Shown in pieces: positions 51,008 through 59,657 of a stretch of DNA of 64,000 nucleotides. The notes under the pieces were generated by a model that was not told the origin of the DNA, searched no databases, and saw only the letters and a program-made list of their open reading frames with translations. Positions within the stretch are counted from its first letter, which is position 1. The number at the start of each line of letters is the position of its first letter. Both the position numbers and the translations under genes were made by a program. The stretch is taken from positions 158,001 through 222,000 of the forward strand of contig NZ_CP159996.1 of assembly GCF_040703035.1 (NCBI RefSeq). The letters are read 5' to 3'. This stretch comes from Terribacillus aidingensis (GTDB taxonomy: Bacteria > Bacillota > Bacilli > Bacillales > Amphibacillaceae).

Positions 51008-52291
51008 TTATTTCTGTAATAAGCGATTGATGCTTACCATCTCGACGCACAAGCATAGTACATCGATGGCTTTTTTCAGTTCTTCAGTTGGTGGAAGTGT
51101 TGGTGCAATACGGATGTTCCGGTCATATGGATCCTTACCGTAAGGGTAGGTTGCACCAGCGCCAGTTAAGGTTACACCAGCTTTTTTGGCAAGCTCCACG
51201 ACATCCTTCGCGCAGCCTCCCATCGTGTTCAAGCTGATGAAGTAGCCGCCGTTCGGATTCGTCCAATCGGCAATTCCTTTACCACCCAGTTTCTCCTCCA
51301 GGATTGTCAAGACGGTCTTGAATTTTGGCGCAATGATTGCGGCATGCTTTTTCATATGGGCAGCAAGGGTGTCTTTATCTTTTAAAAATGCTACGTGGCG
51401 CATTTGATTCAGCTTATCCGACCCAATGGATTGAACGGATAGATGCTTTTTATAGAAAGTAATATTCTTTTCGCTGGAAGCCAGAGCAGCAACACCAGAG
51501 CCTGGGAAAGTTACTTTAGAAGTAGAAGTGAATTCCATGACACGATCCGGATTCCCCGCAACCGCAACTGCCGTCATGATATTTTTAAGTTCATCTGGTT
51601 CTTCTGTAAGATGATGGACGATATAAGCATTGTCCCAGAAAATCCGGAAATCATCTGCAGCTGTTTTCATTCCAGCAAGACGATCAACAACAGCATCGGT
51701 GTATGTAAAACCATCCGGATTGCTGTATTTAGGTACACACCAGATTCCTTTGATTTGCGGATCAGCTGCGACGAGCTTTTCTACTTCATCCATGTCAGGA
51801 CCTTCTGGAGTCATCGCAACACGGATCATCTCGATTCCCAATGCTTCGCAAATTGTGAAATGACGGTCATAGCCAGGGCTAGGGCAGAGGAATTTCACGT
51901 TATCTTGCTTGATCCATGGTGTCGCGTCTTCTGATACACCATGCAGCAAAAATTGAACGATGGAATCATGCATCAATGTCAGACTGCTGTTTCCTCCAAC
52001 GATTACTTGCTTCGGTTCAACATCTAGGATGGAAGCAAAAAATGCCTTTGCTTCTGGAATACCGTCCAATACACCGTAATTCCGTGCATCTGTTCCATTT
52101 TCCGTTTTAACAGTGCTGCTAGACGTAATGATATCGAGCATCGGCTGGGAAAGATCAAGCTGCTCAGTGCATGGTTTCCCGCGCGACATATCCAGCTGCA
52201 GCTGCTGACTGGCGATTGCCTCATATGCATCCTGCAGCGTATTGTATTTCTGTTGTAACGCTTCATTCGAAAGATCTTGATAATTAGCCAT
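51008..52291 (-). CDS. PLP-dependent aminotransferase (MocR/aspartate-type, PF12897-like)
   Basis: The 427-residue protein has the class I fold with DMSRGKPCTEQLDLS, GGNSSLTLMHDSI, CPSPGYDRHF, D220-N-x-Y223 and the PLP lysine K259 in TSTSKVTFPG. This subgroup acts on aspartate or alanine in characterised members. The gene is on the minus strand with GGAGG ten bases before the ATG. Divergent from the FMN enzyme gene. Confidence 0.92.
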   Translation of the reverse strand: MANYQDLSNEALQQKYNTLQDAYEAIASQQLQLDMSRGKPCTEQLDLSQPMLDIITSSSTVKTENGTDARNYGVLDGIPEAKAFFASILDVEPKQVIVGGNSSLTLMHDSIVQFLLHGVSEDATPWIKQDNVKFLCPSPGYDRHFTICEALGIEMIRVAMTPEGPDMDEVEKLVAADPQIKGIWCVPKYSNPDGFTYTDAVVDRLAGMKTAADDFRIFWDNAYIVHHLTEEPDELKNIMTAVAVAGNPDRVMEFTSTSKVTFPGSGVAALASSEKNITFYKKHLSVQSIGSDKLNQMRHVAFLKDKDTLAAHMKKHAAIIAPKFKTVLTILEEKLGGKGIADWTNPNGGYFISLNTMGGCAKDVVELAKKAGVTLTGAGATYPYGKDPYDRNIRIAPTLPPTEELKKAIDVLCLCVEMVSINRLLQK

Positions 52292-52408
52292 GGTTGCCGC
52301 CTCCGTTGCTTATTTTTCAATGATTATCTTAACACGAAAAGAGTGGAATTCCTAACGTGTTCGAATTATTCTATTAATATTACAAAGAAAGGAATGGGGG
52401 TTAAGTCA

Positions 52409-53536
52409 ATGGGAAATGTTTTTACAAGAATTGGAGAAAAGATAAGTGATTATCCGTTATTTGCAGCGGAGTGGGAAGAGAGGGCTCGGGAAATTCTGCC
52501 GGCTGGTCCTTTTGGATTTTTGCAAAGCGGGGCCGGAGATGAAGAGACGCTCGGGCAGAATAGAGAAGCATTCAGCGAGTACGACCTCCTGCCGCGAGTT
52601 CTGCGGGATGTCTCCAATGTAGATACTTCTATCCAGCTGTTCGGGCAGGAGCAAAGTATGCCTGTGATGCTGGCGCCAGTAGGTTTCCAAGGAATCTTCC
52701 ATCCGGAGAAGGAGCTTGGCAGTGTGAAAGCTGCAGCAGCTGCCGGTATTCCGTTTGTTGCAAGTACGGTTACATCGGCTTCCTTGGAAGAGATTGCAGC
52801 AGCAGCACCGAAAGCAGTGAAATGGTTCCAATTGTATTGGTCTAGGAATCGTGCTTTAACTGCCAGTATGGCAAAACGGGCTGAAATAGCGGGCTATAAG
52901 GCAATTGTAGTGACGGTCGATACAGGTCTGCTTGGGTGGCGAAAACGAGATTACCGGAATGGCTATTCGCCGTTGAAGCTGTTAAAAGGAACAGCAAATT
53001 ACATAAGTGATCCTGTTTTTCAGGAATTGGTGCCACAGCTTACAGAGGAACATGTAAGAGAGGCTATACTGGAGAATATCCATCACCCGAACCTTACATG
53101 GGATGATTTACTATTCTTGCGGGAACAGACAAACTTGCCGATTGTGGTGAAAGGCATCTTGCACCCAGCAGATGCCAAGCAGGCAATTGAATTAGGAATG
53201 GATGCTATCGTTGTGTCCAACCATGGGGGAAGGCAGCTTGATAGTGCCATTGCTTCTTTACGGGCACTGCCTGCAATCGCGGAAACAGTAAATGGAGCAG
53301 TGCCGATATTGTTGGATGGCGGTGTGCGGAGCGGATCAGATGTATTTAAGGCAATTGCCTTGGGAGCGGACAGCGTCCTGATCGGCCGTCCTTATGTATA
53401 CGGACTCGCTGCGGGCGGACAAGCTGGAGTGAGCCGTGTGATCGAGGATATGCGTACAGAGCTTCAATTGACCTATGCACTGTCAGGTATATCATGCACG
53501 AAGGAAATTGATGCAGCTTATCTAGTGAAAAGATAG
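52409..53536 (+). CDS. FMN-dependent alpha-hydroxy acid oxidase (lactate oxidase-like)
   Basis: The 375-residue TIM barrel uses FMN to oxidise L-2-hydroxy acids. PVMLAPVGFQG, QLYW (Y143), K248 in VVKGIL, S270-N-H272-G-G-R275 and DGGVRSGSDVFKA plus IGRPYVYGLA give the active site. It is closest in layout to lactate oxidase/2-monooxygenase. GGGGG eight bases before the ATG at 52409 sets the start. The psiE-like gene follows 27 bases later. Confidence 0.9.
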   Translation: MGNVFTRIGEKISDYPLFAAEWEERAREILPAGPFGFLQSGAGDEETLGQNREAFSEYDLLPRVLRDVSNVDTSIQLFGQEQSMPVMLAPVGFQGIFHPEKELGSVKAAAAAGIPFVASTVTSASLEEIAAAAPKAVKWFQLYWSRNRALTASMAKRAEIAGYKAIVVTVDTGLLGWRKRDYRNGYSPLKLLKGTANYISDPVFQELVPQLTEEHVREAILENIHHPNLTWDDLLFLREQTNLPIVVKGILHPADAKQAIELGMDAIVVSNHGGRQLDSAIASLRALPAIAETVNGAVPILLDGGVRSGSDVFKAIALGADSVLIGRPYVYGLAAGGQAGVSRVIEDMRTELQLTYALSGISCTKEIDAAYLVKR

Positions 53537-53563
53537 AGAAATAGGAATCTTAGAGGTGAAGTT

Positions 53564-54001
53564 ATGCGGATAGAAACACATACAAAGAAAAAACGGACGA
53601 AGGCAACCATTGCAACCGTCCTGCAGTACGTATTGAATGTAGCCTTGATTCTTTTGGCTATCGCCATTTCCATATTGCTAGTGAAGGAATTGATTGATAT
53701 TATCACCAACTCCTTGTTCAATGAAGGCAATACTTCCAGGTTGGCATTTTTGAATAATATCCTGGTATTTTTCCTGTATTTCGAGTTTATTGCCATGATC
53801 GTGAAGTATTTTCAGGAGGATTATCACTTTCCGATCCGGTATTTCCTTTATATCGGTATCACAGCGTTAATTCGTCTGATTGTCGTTTATCATGAGAGTG
53901 CGCTATATACATTGTATTACTGTGGTGCGATACTCCTGCTTGTTATGTGTTATTTCATTATGAATAGAGCTAATGAAAGATCAAAGAAAGAAGACTTTTA
54001 A
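53564..54001 (+). CDS. PsiE family membrane protein
   Basis: The 145-residue protein has four hydrophobic helices and the PsiE pattern (VLQYVLNVALILLAIAISILL, NNILVFFLYFEF, HFPIRYFLYIGITALIRLI). PsiE in E. coli is phosphate-starvation-inducible, role unclear. GAGGTGAAG precedes the ATG. Probably co-transcribed with the oxidase gene. Confidence 0.82.
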   Translation: MRIETHTKKKRTKATIATVLQYVLNVALILLAIAISILLVKELIDIITNSLFNEGNTSRLAFLNNILVFFLYFEFIAMIVKYFQEDYHFPIRYFLYIGITALIRLIVVYHESALYTLYYCGAILLLVMCYFIMNRANERSKKEDF

Positions 54002-54047
54002 AAAGAGAAGTATGCCGCTTTAAGAGCCGGCATGCTTCTCTTTTTTT
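54001..54047. terminator. bidirectional terminator
   Basis: AAAGAGAAGTATGCCG and CGGCATGCTTCTCTTT pair with one mismatch around a ten-base loop, then T. The stop of the minus-strand membrane protein lies in the loop. Confidence 0.92.
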
Positions 54048-54568
54048 GGAAACAGGGTATAGCTGAAGCTGATGAGAAAATCAATACCAAGAATAATTGA
54101 CCAGATGCGCAGGACGCTGCTGAGTGCCTCTGTTCGCTCCCCGTCGCTGATCCAATAGATGACAGCAAGCAGCAGACCAGCGCCGATGATATATGCAAGC
54201 AAGTGCTGCAGCCAACCCTTCACTTCTTTCTTAGCATGTTCTTTGCCGTAAAGTTTCTTCGGTTTCTCGCCTTGTTTTGTAATGTAATAGGCAAAGCGCT
54301 GATCGGCCCAGCGTATCATGGATTTTCCATATGCCAGGCTGACGCCGATATAGATGGCAGCAATGGCGTGGGGAACAGTTGCTGTTGCGCCGCGTGCAAG
54401 ATCAAAGCCGGTAGCTAATAGCAATATCAAGTCAATCAGAGGGGTCGCACCGAGCAGGATCATACCGACTTTTGGAAGCTTGAACACATAGCGGGCAATT
54501 AGTCCGGCAGCAATAAAAACCCAAAAACCGACTTCACATAGAATGATTAAAACAATGATACTGTTCAT
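54020..54568 (-). CDS. hypothetical membrane protein
   Basis: The 182-residue protein has five hydrophobic segments (approximately 5-28, 33-53, 64-82, 116-138, 149-170) and a basic loop (KQGEKPKKLYGKEHAKKEV). I do not recognise the family. AAAAGGAG precedes the ATG. It is divergent from a TetR gene, with paired operator-like dyads between. Confidence 0.65.
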   Translation of the reverse strand: MNSIIVLIILCEVGFWVFIAAGLIARYVFKLPKVGMILLGATPLIDLILLLATGFDLARGATATVPHAIAAIYIGVSLAYGKSMIRWADQRFAYYITKQGEKPKKLYGKEHAKKEVKGWLQHLLAYIIGAGLLLAVIYWISDGERTEALSSVLRIWSIILGIDFLISFSYTLFPKKEKHAGS

Positions 54569-54588
54569 TTTCCATCTCCTTTTTATAG

Positions 54589-54637
54589 TACAGATGTATT
54601 ATTATGCTAACATGGGAACCTTTGTGATACAAGTGTA
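54589..54637. promoter_or_regulatory. two TACA-N2-TGTA operator-like dyads
   Basis: TACAGATGTA (54589-54598) and TACAAGTGTA (54628-54637) are 39 bases centre to centre, both followed by TTA. They lie between the divergent membrane protein and TetR genes, as expected for TetR binding sites. Confidence 0.6.
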
Positions 54638-54681
54638 TTAAATAAATTGATTTCATATAATCTTTTTGCTACAGTAAAGCT

Positions 54682-55284
54682 ATGCCAAAAAAAATAGATC
54701 ATGAAGCAAGAAAGCAAGATATAGCCAAAGCAACTTGGAAGGTCATCATGGATGGCGGGATGGAGGCAGCCTCTGTCCGGAACATTGCCAAAGAAGCAAA
54801 TCTGTCACTAGGTGCTCTTCGTCATTATTTCACGACACAGGAAGAGCTGCTTCAATATGCGATGGAGCTTGTTAAATCCCGTTGTGAAGCTCGGATCATG
54901 CAAGTGATTCAACAAGTATTGCAGCCGAAACAGCTTGTGACAAAGGTATTGTTGGAGCTTATCCCAATTGATAAGGAAACAATGGCAGAAATGCAAGTAT
55001 GGTTTATGTTCACGCTGCATTTCAAATACAAGCAAGGAGATGCTTTCCGTCAGACAGATGGTATCCGGGAAACTGTGCTGCGTGTGTTGGTATTCCTTTC
55101 GGAAAGTGGATATATGAAGGAGGGGAGAGATCTGCAAAAGGAAACGGAAAAGTTATATGCGTTAATTGATGGATTGGCTTTCCACCGTTTCATTGATCCT
55201 GAGCATTTTTCCGGTGAATATGCCGCAGAACTTCTAACTGAATATGTAGATGATTTGTGCCGGGAAGAGAAGGGGAGTAATTGA
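54682..55284 (+). CDS. TetR family regulator (BetI-like)
   Basis: The 200-residue protein has a TetR DNA-binding domain with AKEANLSLGALRHYFTTQEELL and a helical ligand domain. It starts at ATG 54682 with no clear ribosome site; TATAAT at 54656-54661 is close, so the mRNA may be nearly leaderless. It likely represses itself and the divergent membrane protein via the TACA-N2-TGTA dyads. Confidence 0.88.
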   Translation: MPKKIDHEARKQDIAKATWKVIMDGGMEAASVRNIAKEANLSLGALRHYFTTQEELLQYAMELVKSRCEARIMQVIQQVLQPKQLVTKVLLELIPIDKETMAEMQVWFMFTLHFKYKQGDAFRQTDGIRETVLRVLVFLSESGYMKEGRDLQKETEKLYALIDGLAFHRFIDPEHFSGEYAAELLTEYVDDLCREEKGSN

Positions 55285-55301
55285 TACTCCTCTTTTTTTA
55301 G
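55270..55301 (+). terminator. terminator overlapping the TetR stop
   Basis: AGGGGAGTA and TACTCCTCT pair around ATTGA, followed by seven T. Confidence 0.85.
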
Positions 55302-55552
55302 TTAAAAAAAGGTGCGTATCTAGCTAAAATTTATAGATTGGTTTTTACGGTGGGAGAGAATTTGATAACAAAAATGACATACTAATCTTATATGTTATAT
55401 ACTTAGAAACCTTGATATGATGGAAAAAATTTAATTATATTTTTTGAGCAAAATGATTCCATTATAAAAATGTTAGTAGTAGAATGAGTGTCAGAAACTT
55501 TTTTAAGTTTTTTAATTAAATAAACTAACTGCAACACGAGGAGGAAAAAGTA

Positions 55553-56998
55553 GTGGAGTCAACATTAACAGCACAACGTTATTATGTGAATGGCGAATGG
55601 AAAGAAAGCAACACTGGAAATGTCGTGGAAATTATGTCTCCGTACAAAGAGGGCGTCGTTGGTACTGTGCAGGCATTGTCTCAGGAAGAGGCTGCAGCAG
55701 CAATTCAATCAGCGAAGCAAGCACAAAAAGCATGGGCAAAGGTTTCCTTGCAGGAAAAAGCAGATCTGCTTTATAAATGGGCTGATGAACTGCTTGCAAT
55801 GCAGGATGAACTTGCGCATACGATGATGCTTGAAGTCGGTAAGAGCCTGAAGGATGCTAAAAGCGAAGTGCAGCGGACGTATGACTATATCCGTTACACT
55901 GCACAGGAAGCATTGCACACTAATGGCGAAAGCATGAGAGGCGATCGTTTCCCAGGTGGTTCCAGCTCTAAAGTTGGTATTGTGGACAGAGTACCATTAG
56001 GTGTTGTTCTTGCAATTGCGCCTTTCAACTACCCAGTAAACTTATCAGCATCCAAACTGGCTCCAGCACTTATTTCCGGTAATACGGTCATCTTCAAGCC
56101 TGCTACGCAAGGCGCTTTGAGCGGTATCAAGATGATGGAGGCATTCGACCGAGCTGGCTTCCCAGCGGGTGTTGTCAATATCGTCACTGGCCGTGGTTCT
56201 GTCATCGGTGACTTCCTTGTGGAGCATAAAGATATAAGCATGGTTTCTTTCACTGGGGGAACTAAAACAGGTGAGAATCTGGCGAAAGTTGCTGGCATGA
56301 AGCCTGTCGTTCTTGAGCTTGGCGGTAAAGATCCTGGTATTGTCCGCGAAGATGCAGATCTTGATAAAGCTGTGAAGAATATCATCAGCGGAGCATATTC
56401 TTATTCAGGTCAGCGTTGTACAGCGATCAAACGTGTACTTGTCCATGATAATGTGGCAAATGAATTGGTTGCTAAATTGCAGGCTGAAGTGGAGAAATTG
56501 GCTGTTGGTTCTCCAGAAGACGGCAATACAGTTGTTCCATTGATTGATAGTAAATCAGCAGATGGCGTGCAAGCGCTAATCGATGATGCATTGGAAAAAG
56601 GCGCGACACTTCTTGCAGGTAACAAACGCGAAGGCAATCTGATTCATCCGACATTGCTTGATCATGTAACCGAAGATATGGATGTTGCATGGGTAGAACC
56701 ATTCGGTCCAGTATTACCTGTCATCCGTGTTGGTTCTGATGAGGAAGCAATCGAAATTGCTAATAAATCCGAGTACGGCTTGCAGGCGAGCATCTTCACA
56801 CGTGATGTGGATAAAGCCTTCTATATTGCGAACGAATTGGAAACTGGGGCTGTCCAAATCAATGGACGTACAGAGCGTGGTCCTGACCACTTCCCGTTCC
56901 TTGGAGTAAAAGGTTCTGGTATGGGAACACAAGGTATCGCAAACAGCATTCTTTCTATGACAAGAGAGAAGCTGACTGTATTGAACCTGGATAAATAA
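55553..56998 (+). CDS. gapN: NADP-dependent glyceraldehyde-3-phosphate dehydrogenase, non-phosphorylating
   Basis: The 481-residue aldehyde dehydrogenase oxidises glyceraldehyde-3-phosphate straight to 3-phosphoglycerate, giving NADPH but no ATP. APFNYPVNL, FTGGTKTGE, E255 in LELGGKDPG and C289 in SGQRCT are catalytic; the RTERGPDHFPF C-terminal block is typical of GapN. GTG start at 55553 with AGGAGG upstream. Monocistronic and convergent with malic enzyme, which can also make NADPH. Confidence 0.95.
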   Translation: MESTLTAQRYYVNGEWKESNTGNVVEIMSPYKEGVVGTVQALSQEEAAAAIQSAKQAQKAWAKVSLQEKADLLYKWADELLAMQDELAHTMMLEVGKSLKDAKSEVQRTYDYIRYTAQEALHTNGESMRGDRFPGGSSSKVGIVDRVPLGVVLAIAPFNYPVNLSASKLAPALISGNTVIFKPATQGALSGIKMMEAFDRAGFPAGVVNIVTGRGSVIGDFLVEHKDISMVSFTGGTKTGENLAKVAGMKPVVLELGGKDPGIVREDADLDKAVKNIISGAYSYSGQRCTAIKRVLVHDNVANELVAKLQAEVEKLAVGSPEDGNTVVPLIDSKSADGVQALIDDALEKGATLLAGNKREGNLIHPTLLDHVTEDMDVAWVEPFGPVLPVIRVGSDEEAIEIANKSEYGLQASIFTRDVDKAFYIANELETGAVQINGRTERGPDHFPFLGVKGSGMGTQGIANSILSMTREKLTVLNLDK

Positions 56999-57001
56999 AA
57001 T

Positions 57002-57036
57002 AAAAAAGAGGAATCCCGTAGGATTCCTCTTTTTTG
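57002..57036. terminator. bidirectional terminator
   Basis: AAAAAGAGGAATCC and GGATTCCTCTTTTT pair around CGTA between the convergent gapN and malic enzyme genes. Confidence 0.93.
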
Positions 57037-57043
57037 TGTTGAT

Positions 57044-58282
57044 TTAGTCTTCGTCGATGATTGTAAGCTGACGCGTTTTCTCAGCCACTTCTTCTGGATC
57101 AACTGTAATGCGGTTGACGCCAGTATCCATCGCAGCTTTCGCTACTGCTTTAGCAACAGCTGGAGCAACACGCGGATCGAATGGAGCTGGGATAACGTAG
57201 TCTTCGTTCAAATCGCTTTCGTCGATCAATTCAGCGATCGCTTTAGCAGCTGCAATCTTCATTTCCTCGTTGATGCCAGTTGCGCGAACATCCAGCGCAC
57301 CACGGAAGATACCAGGGAAGGCAAGTACGTTATTCACTTGATTCGGGAAGTCAGAGCGGCCAGTACCGATTACGCGGGCACCTGCTTCTTTTGCATCAGC
57401 TGGCAGGATTTCCGGATCAGGATTAGCCATTGCGAAGATGATAGGATCCTTCGCCATAGTGCGTACGTCGTCTTTTGACAATAGGTTTGCCAAAGATACA
57501 CCGATGAACACGTCCGCATCCTTGATCGCATCAGATAGGCTACCTTCCTGACGGTCACGGTTCGTGATTTTCGCTACGCGGTCTTTCATTTTGTTCATGC
57601 CTTCTGGACGGCCTTCGTAAATCATACCTTTGGAGTCACACATGATAACGTTGTTCACACCAAGGCTGTGCAGCAATTCGATGATTGCGATACCTGCAGC
57701 GCCAGCACCGTTAGCTACCACTTTGATGTTATCGAAGCTTTTGCCAACCAATTTCAATGCGTTCAGCAACCCAGCAACCGTTACGATTGCAGTACCATGC
57801 TGATCATCATGGAATACTGGAATGTCCGTTTCCGCTTTCAAGCGCTCTTCGATTTCGAAGCAGCGAGGAGCGGAGATGTCCTCTAGGTTCACGCCGCCGA
57901 ATGTTGGTGCCATCAATTTCACAGTGCGAACGATTTCGTCCACGTCATTTGTGTCAAGCACGATTGGGAAGCTGTCAACTCCTGCGAAGCTTTGGAATAG
58001 GACGGATTTTCCTTCCATTACCGGAAGCGATGCTTCTGGACCGATGTTTCCAAGACCAAGCACGGCAGAGCCGTCACTGACAACTGCAACCATGTTGCCT
58101 TTCATTGTGTATTCGTATACGTCATCCTTGTTTTGGTGGATTTCTTTACAAGGTTCAGCTACACCAGGAGAATAAGCAAGGCTCAAATCCGTTGCATTAC
58201 GGACAGGGATCTTCGACTTCATCGTCAGTTTCCCTTTATTTTCGCGGTGTATTCTCAGTGCATCTTCTCGTAGATTACTCAT
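57044..58282 (-). CDS. NAD(P)-dependent malic enzyme
   Basis: The 412-residue enzyme decarboxylates malate to pyruvate. SLAYSPGVAEPC (Tyr and Cys of the site), VVSDGSAVLGLGNIGP, VFHDDQHGTA (metal Asp), NGAGAAGIA (NAD(P) loop) and FAMANPDPEI are diagnostic of the small bacterial type (YtsJ-like), which commonly uses NADP. The minus-strand site AAGGGATGTAAGAGG precedes the ATG. Monocistronic. Confidence 0.95.
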   Translation of the reverse strand: MSNLREDALRIHRENKGKLTMKSKIPVRNATDLSLAYSPGVAEPCKEIHQNKDDVYEYTMKGNMVAVVSDGSAVLGLGNIGPEASLPVMEGKSVLFQSFAGVDSFPIVLDTNDVDEIVRTVKLMAPTFGGVNLEDISAPRCFEIEERLKAETDIPVFHDDQHGTAIVTVAGLLNALKLVGKSFDNIKVVANGAGAAGIAIIELLHSLGVNNVIMCDSKGMIYEGRPEGMNKMKDRVAKITNRDRQEGSLSDAIKDADVFIGVSLANLLSKDDVRTMAKDPIIFAMANPDPEILPADAKEAGARVIGTGRSDFPNQVNNVLAFPGIFRGALDVRATGINEEMKIAAAKAIAELIDESDLNEDYVIPAPFDPRVAPAVAKAVAKAAMDTGVNRITVDPEEVAEKTRQLTIIDED

Positions 58283-58456
58283 CCTCTTACATCCCTTCTT
58301 TATATGTAAATATCTAATAGTAGATTTCTATACCAGCTTCGATTATACCTTTCTGCAGAGGAGGAAAGCGATTAATTGGCTTGTAATTCCCATTTTATAA
58401 TTAAAATAACTGATAGTTAAACTAAAGAAAGTGAAATGCAGCCTCTTTTAGTCAGA

Positions 58457-58503
58457 TTGACAGGAAATATCTGTTATGATATTTTCTATATAAAGCGTTT
58501 ACA
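58457..58503 (+). promoter_or_regulatory. licT promoter and cre-like site
   Basis: TTGACA at 58457-58462, a 17-base spacer and TATTTT at 58480-58485; a cre-like ATAAAGCGTTTACA (58490-58503, 12 of 14) follows near the expected start point. Confidence 0.65.
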
Positions 58504-58512
58504 AGTGAACGA

Positions 58513-58544
58513 GGATTGTTACCGCATTGCGGGCAAAACCTGAA
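58513..58544 (+). ncRNA. RAT antiterminator sequence (LicT family), first
   Basis: GGATTGTTACCGCATTGCGGGCAAAACCTGAA fits the ribonucleic antiterminator that LicT binds; it overlaps the 5' arm of the terminator behind it. Autoregulation of licT is expected. Confidence 0.92.
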
Positions 58545-58588
58545 TTTACACAAGCAGCCAGCTGCTATGTGTGAATTTGGGTTTTTTT
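58539..58588 (+). terminator. terminator controlled by RAT
   Basis: CCTGAATTTACACA and TGTGTGAATTTGGG form a long stem (with G-U), then seven T. The 5' arm overlaps the RAT. Confidence 0.9.
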
Positions 58589-58616
58589 CATTCTGTTAAG
58601 AAAGAGGGGGAAATCA

Positions 58617-59474
58617 ATGAAGATAGAAAAGATCCTGAACAATAGTGTTGTGGTTACAAGGAATGATAAAAATCAGGAACTGGTCGTGATGGGAAAAGGC
58701 TTGGCTTTCAAGAAGAAGATTGGAGATCCGATAGATGTATCTCAGATTGAGAAGAAATTCATCTTGGAAAAATCAGGTGTGGCCGATAAACTAGAGACAC
58801 TTTTGCGGGATGTTTCTCCTTTTTATCTTTCTATTGCCGCTAAAATAGTAGAATATGCTCGCGGTCATCTCCCGTACGATTTGGATGAATATCTTTATGT
58901 AGCATTGACTGATCATCTTAGTTTTGCCATCAGCAGAGAGAAACAGGGTATTACCCTGAAGAACCCGCTTGTTTGGGAAATACGAAAATATTATAAGCAA
59001 GAATATAAGATTGCGTGGAAAGCGCTGGACATCATCGAAGAGGATACAGGCTATCATTTAAGGGAAGATGAAGCTGCATCCATCGCATTGCATTTGGTCA
59101 ATAGTCAGCTGACAGGTGAACACATGCTGACGGCTGTACAAGTAACGGAAATAGTCAGCAACCTGCTGAATATAGTTACCTACTATTTGAAAGGTAATGT
59201 AGATGAGAACTCGGTCAATTATGAGAGATTCCTGACACACTTGCGTTTTTTTGCAGTACGTTTTCTGCGGGATGAGAGATTACCTGAACTGGCTGAATCA
59301 TTCCTTTATGATCAAGTGCGGCTGAAGTACAAGCATGCATTTCAATGTACAGAAAGAATGGATATTTACTTAAAGGAAAAGTTTGATTCTGGACTTACAC
59401 AGGATGAGCAATTGTATCTGACTGTCCATATACATCGCCTTACAGAACAGTCGCAGAAAAATAAAAGTAAATAA
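58617..59474 (+). CDS. licT: transcription antiterminator LicT/BglG family
   Basis: The 285-residue protein has the CAT RNA-binding domain (residues 1-58; KILNNSVVVTRNDKNQELVVMGKGLAFKKK) and two PTS regulation domains with their conserved His residues (ALTDHLSFA, SIALHLVN, HLRFFAVRF). PTS phosphorylation would control its dimer state. It is translated from a transcript that carries its own RAT. GAGGGGG precedes the ATG. BglP and the hydrolase follow. Confidence 0.95.
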   Translation: MKIEKILNNSVVVTRNDKNQELVVMGKGLAFKKKIGDPIDVSQIEKKFILEKSGVADKLETLLRDVSPFYLSIAAKIVEYARGHLPYDLDEYLYVALTDHLSFAISREKQGITLKNPLVWEIRKYYKQEYKIAWKALDIIEEDTGYHLREDEAASIALHLVNSQLTGEHMLTAVQVTEIVSNLLNIVTYYLKGNVDENSVNYERFLTHLRFFAVRFLRDERLPELAESFLYDQVRLKYKHAFQCTERMDIYLKEKFDSGLTQDEQLYLTVHIHRLTEQSQKNKSK

Positions 59475-59482
59475 ATTGTAAA

Positions 59483-59519
59483 TGTAAGCGTTGACATTTT
59501 GGGGTGAAGGTGATAAATT
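59483..59519 (+). promoter_or_regulatory. bglP promoter overlapped by perfect cre
   Basis: TGTAAGCGTTGACA (59483-59496) fits all 14 positions of the cre consensus. Its right half is the -35 TTGACA (59491-59496); after 17 bases comes TAAATT (59514-59519). CcpA binding should block the promoter. Confidence 0.88.
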
Positions 59520-59546
59520 TTACTTATCAGCTGAATATCCTTCGAA

Positions 59547-59577
59547 GGAATGTTACCTTAATAGGGCATAACCTGAT
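59547..59577 (+). ncRNA. RAT antiterminator sequence, second
   Basis: GGAATGTTACC ... GGGCATAACCTGA matches the LicT RAT pattern, just ahead of a terminator in front of bglP. Confidence 0.88.
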
Positions 59578-59622
59578 TAGCTTGGCAGCACACACTTGTG
59601 CGCCAATCTGATCAGGTTTTTT
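59571..59622 (+). terminator. terminator before bglP controlled by RAT
   Basis: ACCTGATTAGCTTGGC and GCCAATCTGATCAGGT pair with mismatches, enclosing GCACA/TGTGC, followed by T6. Confidence 0.88.
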
Positions 59623-59657
59623 ATTTGCCAAATTCCAATAATAAAGGTGGGATTAAG

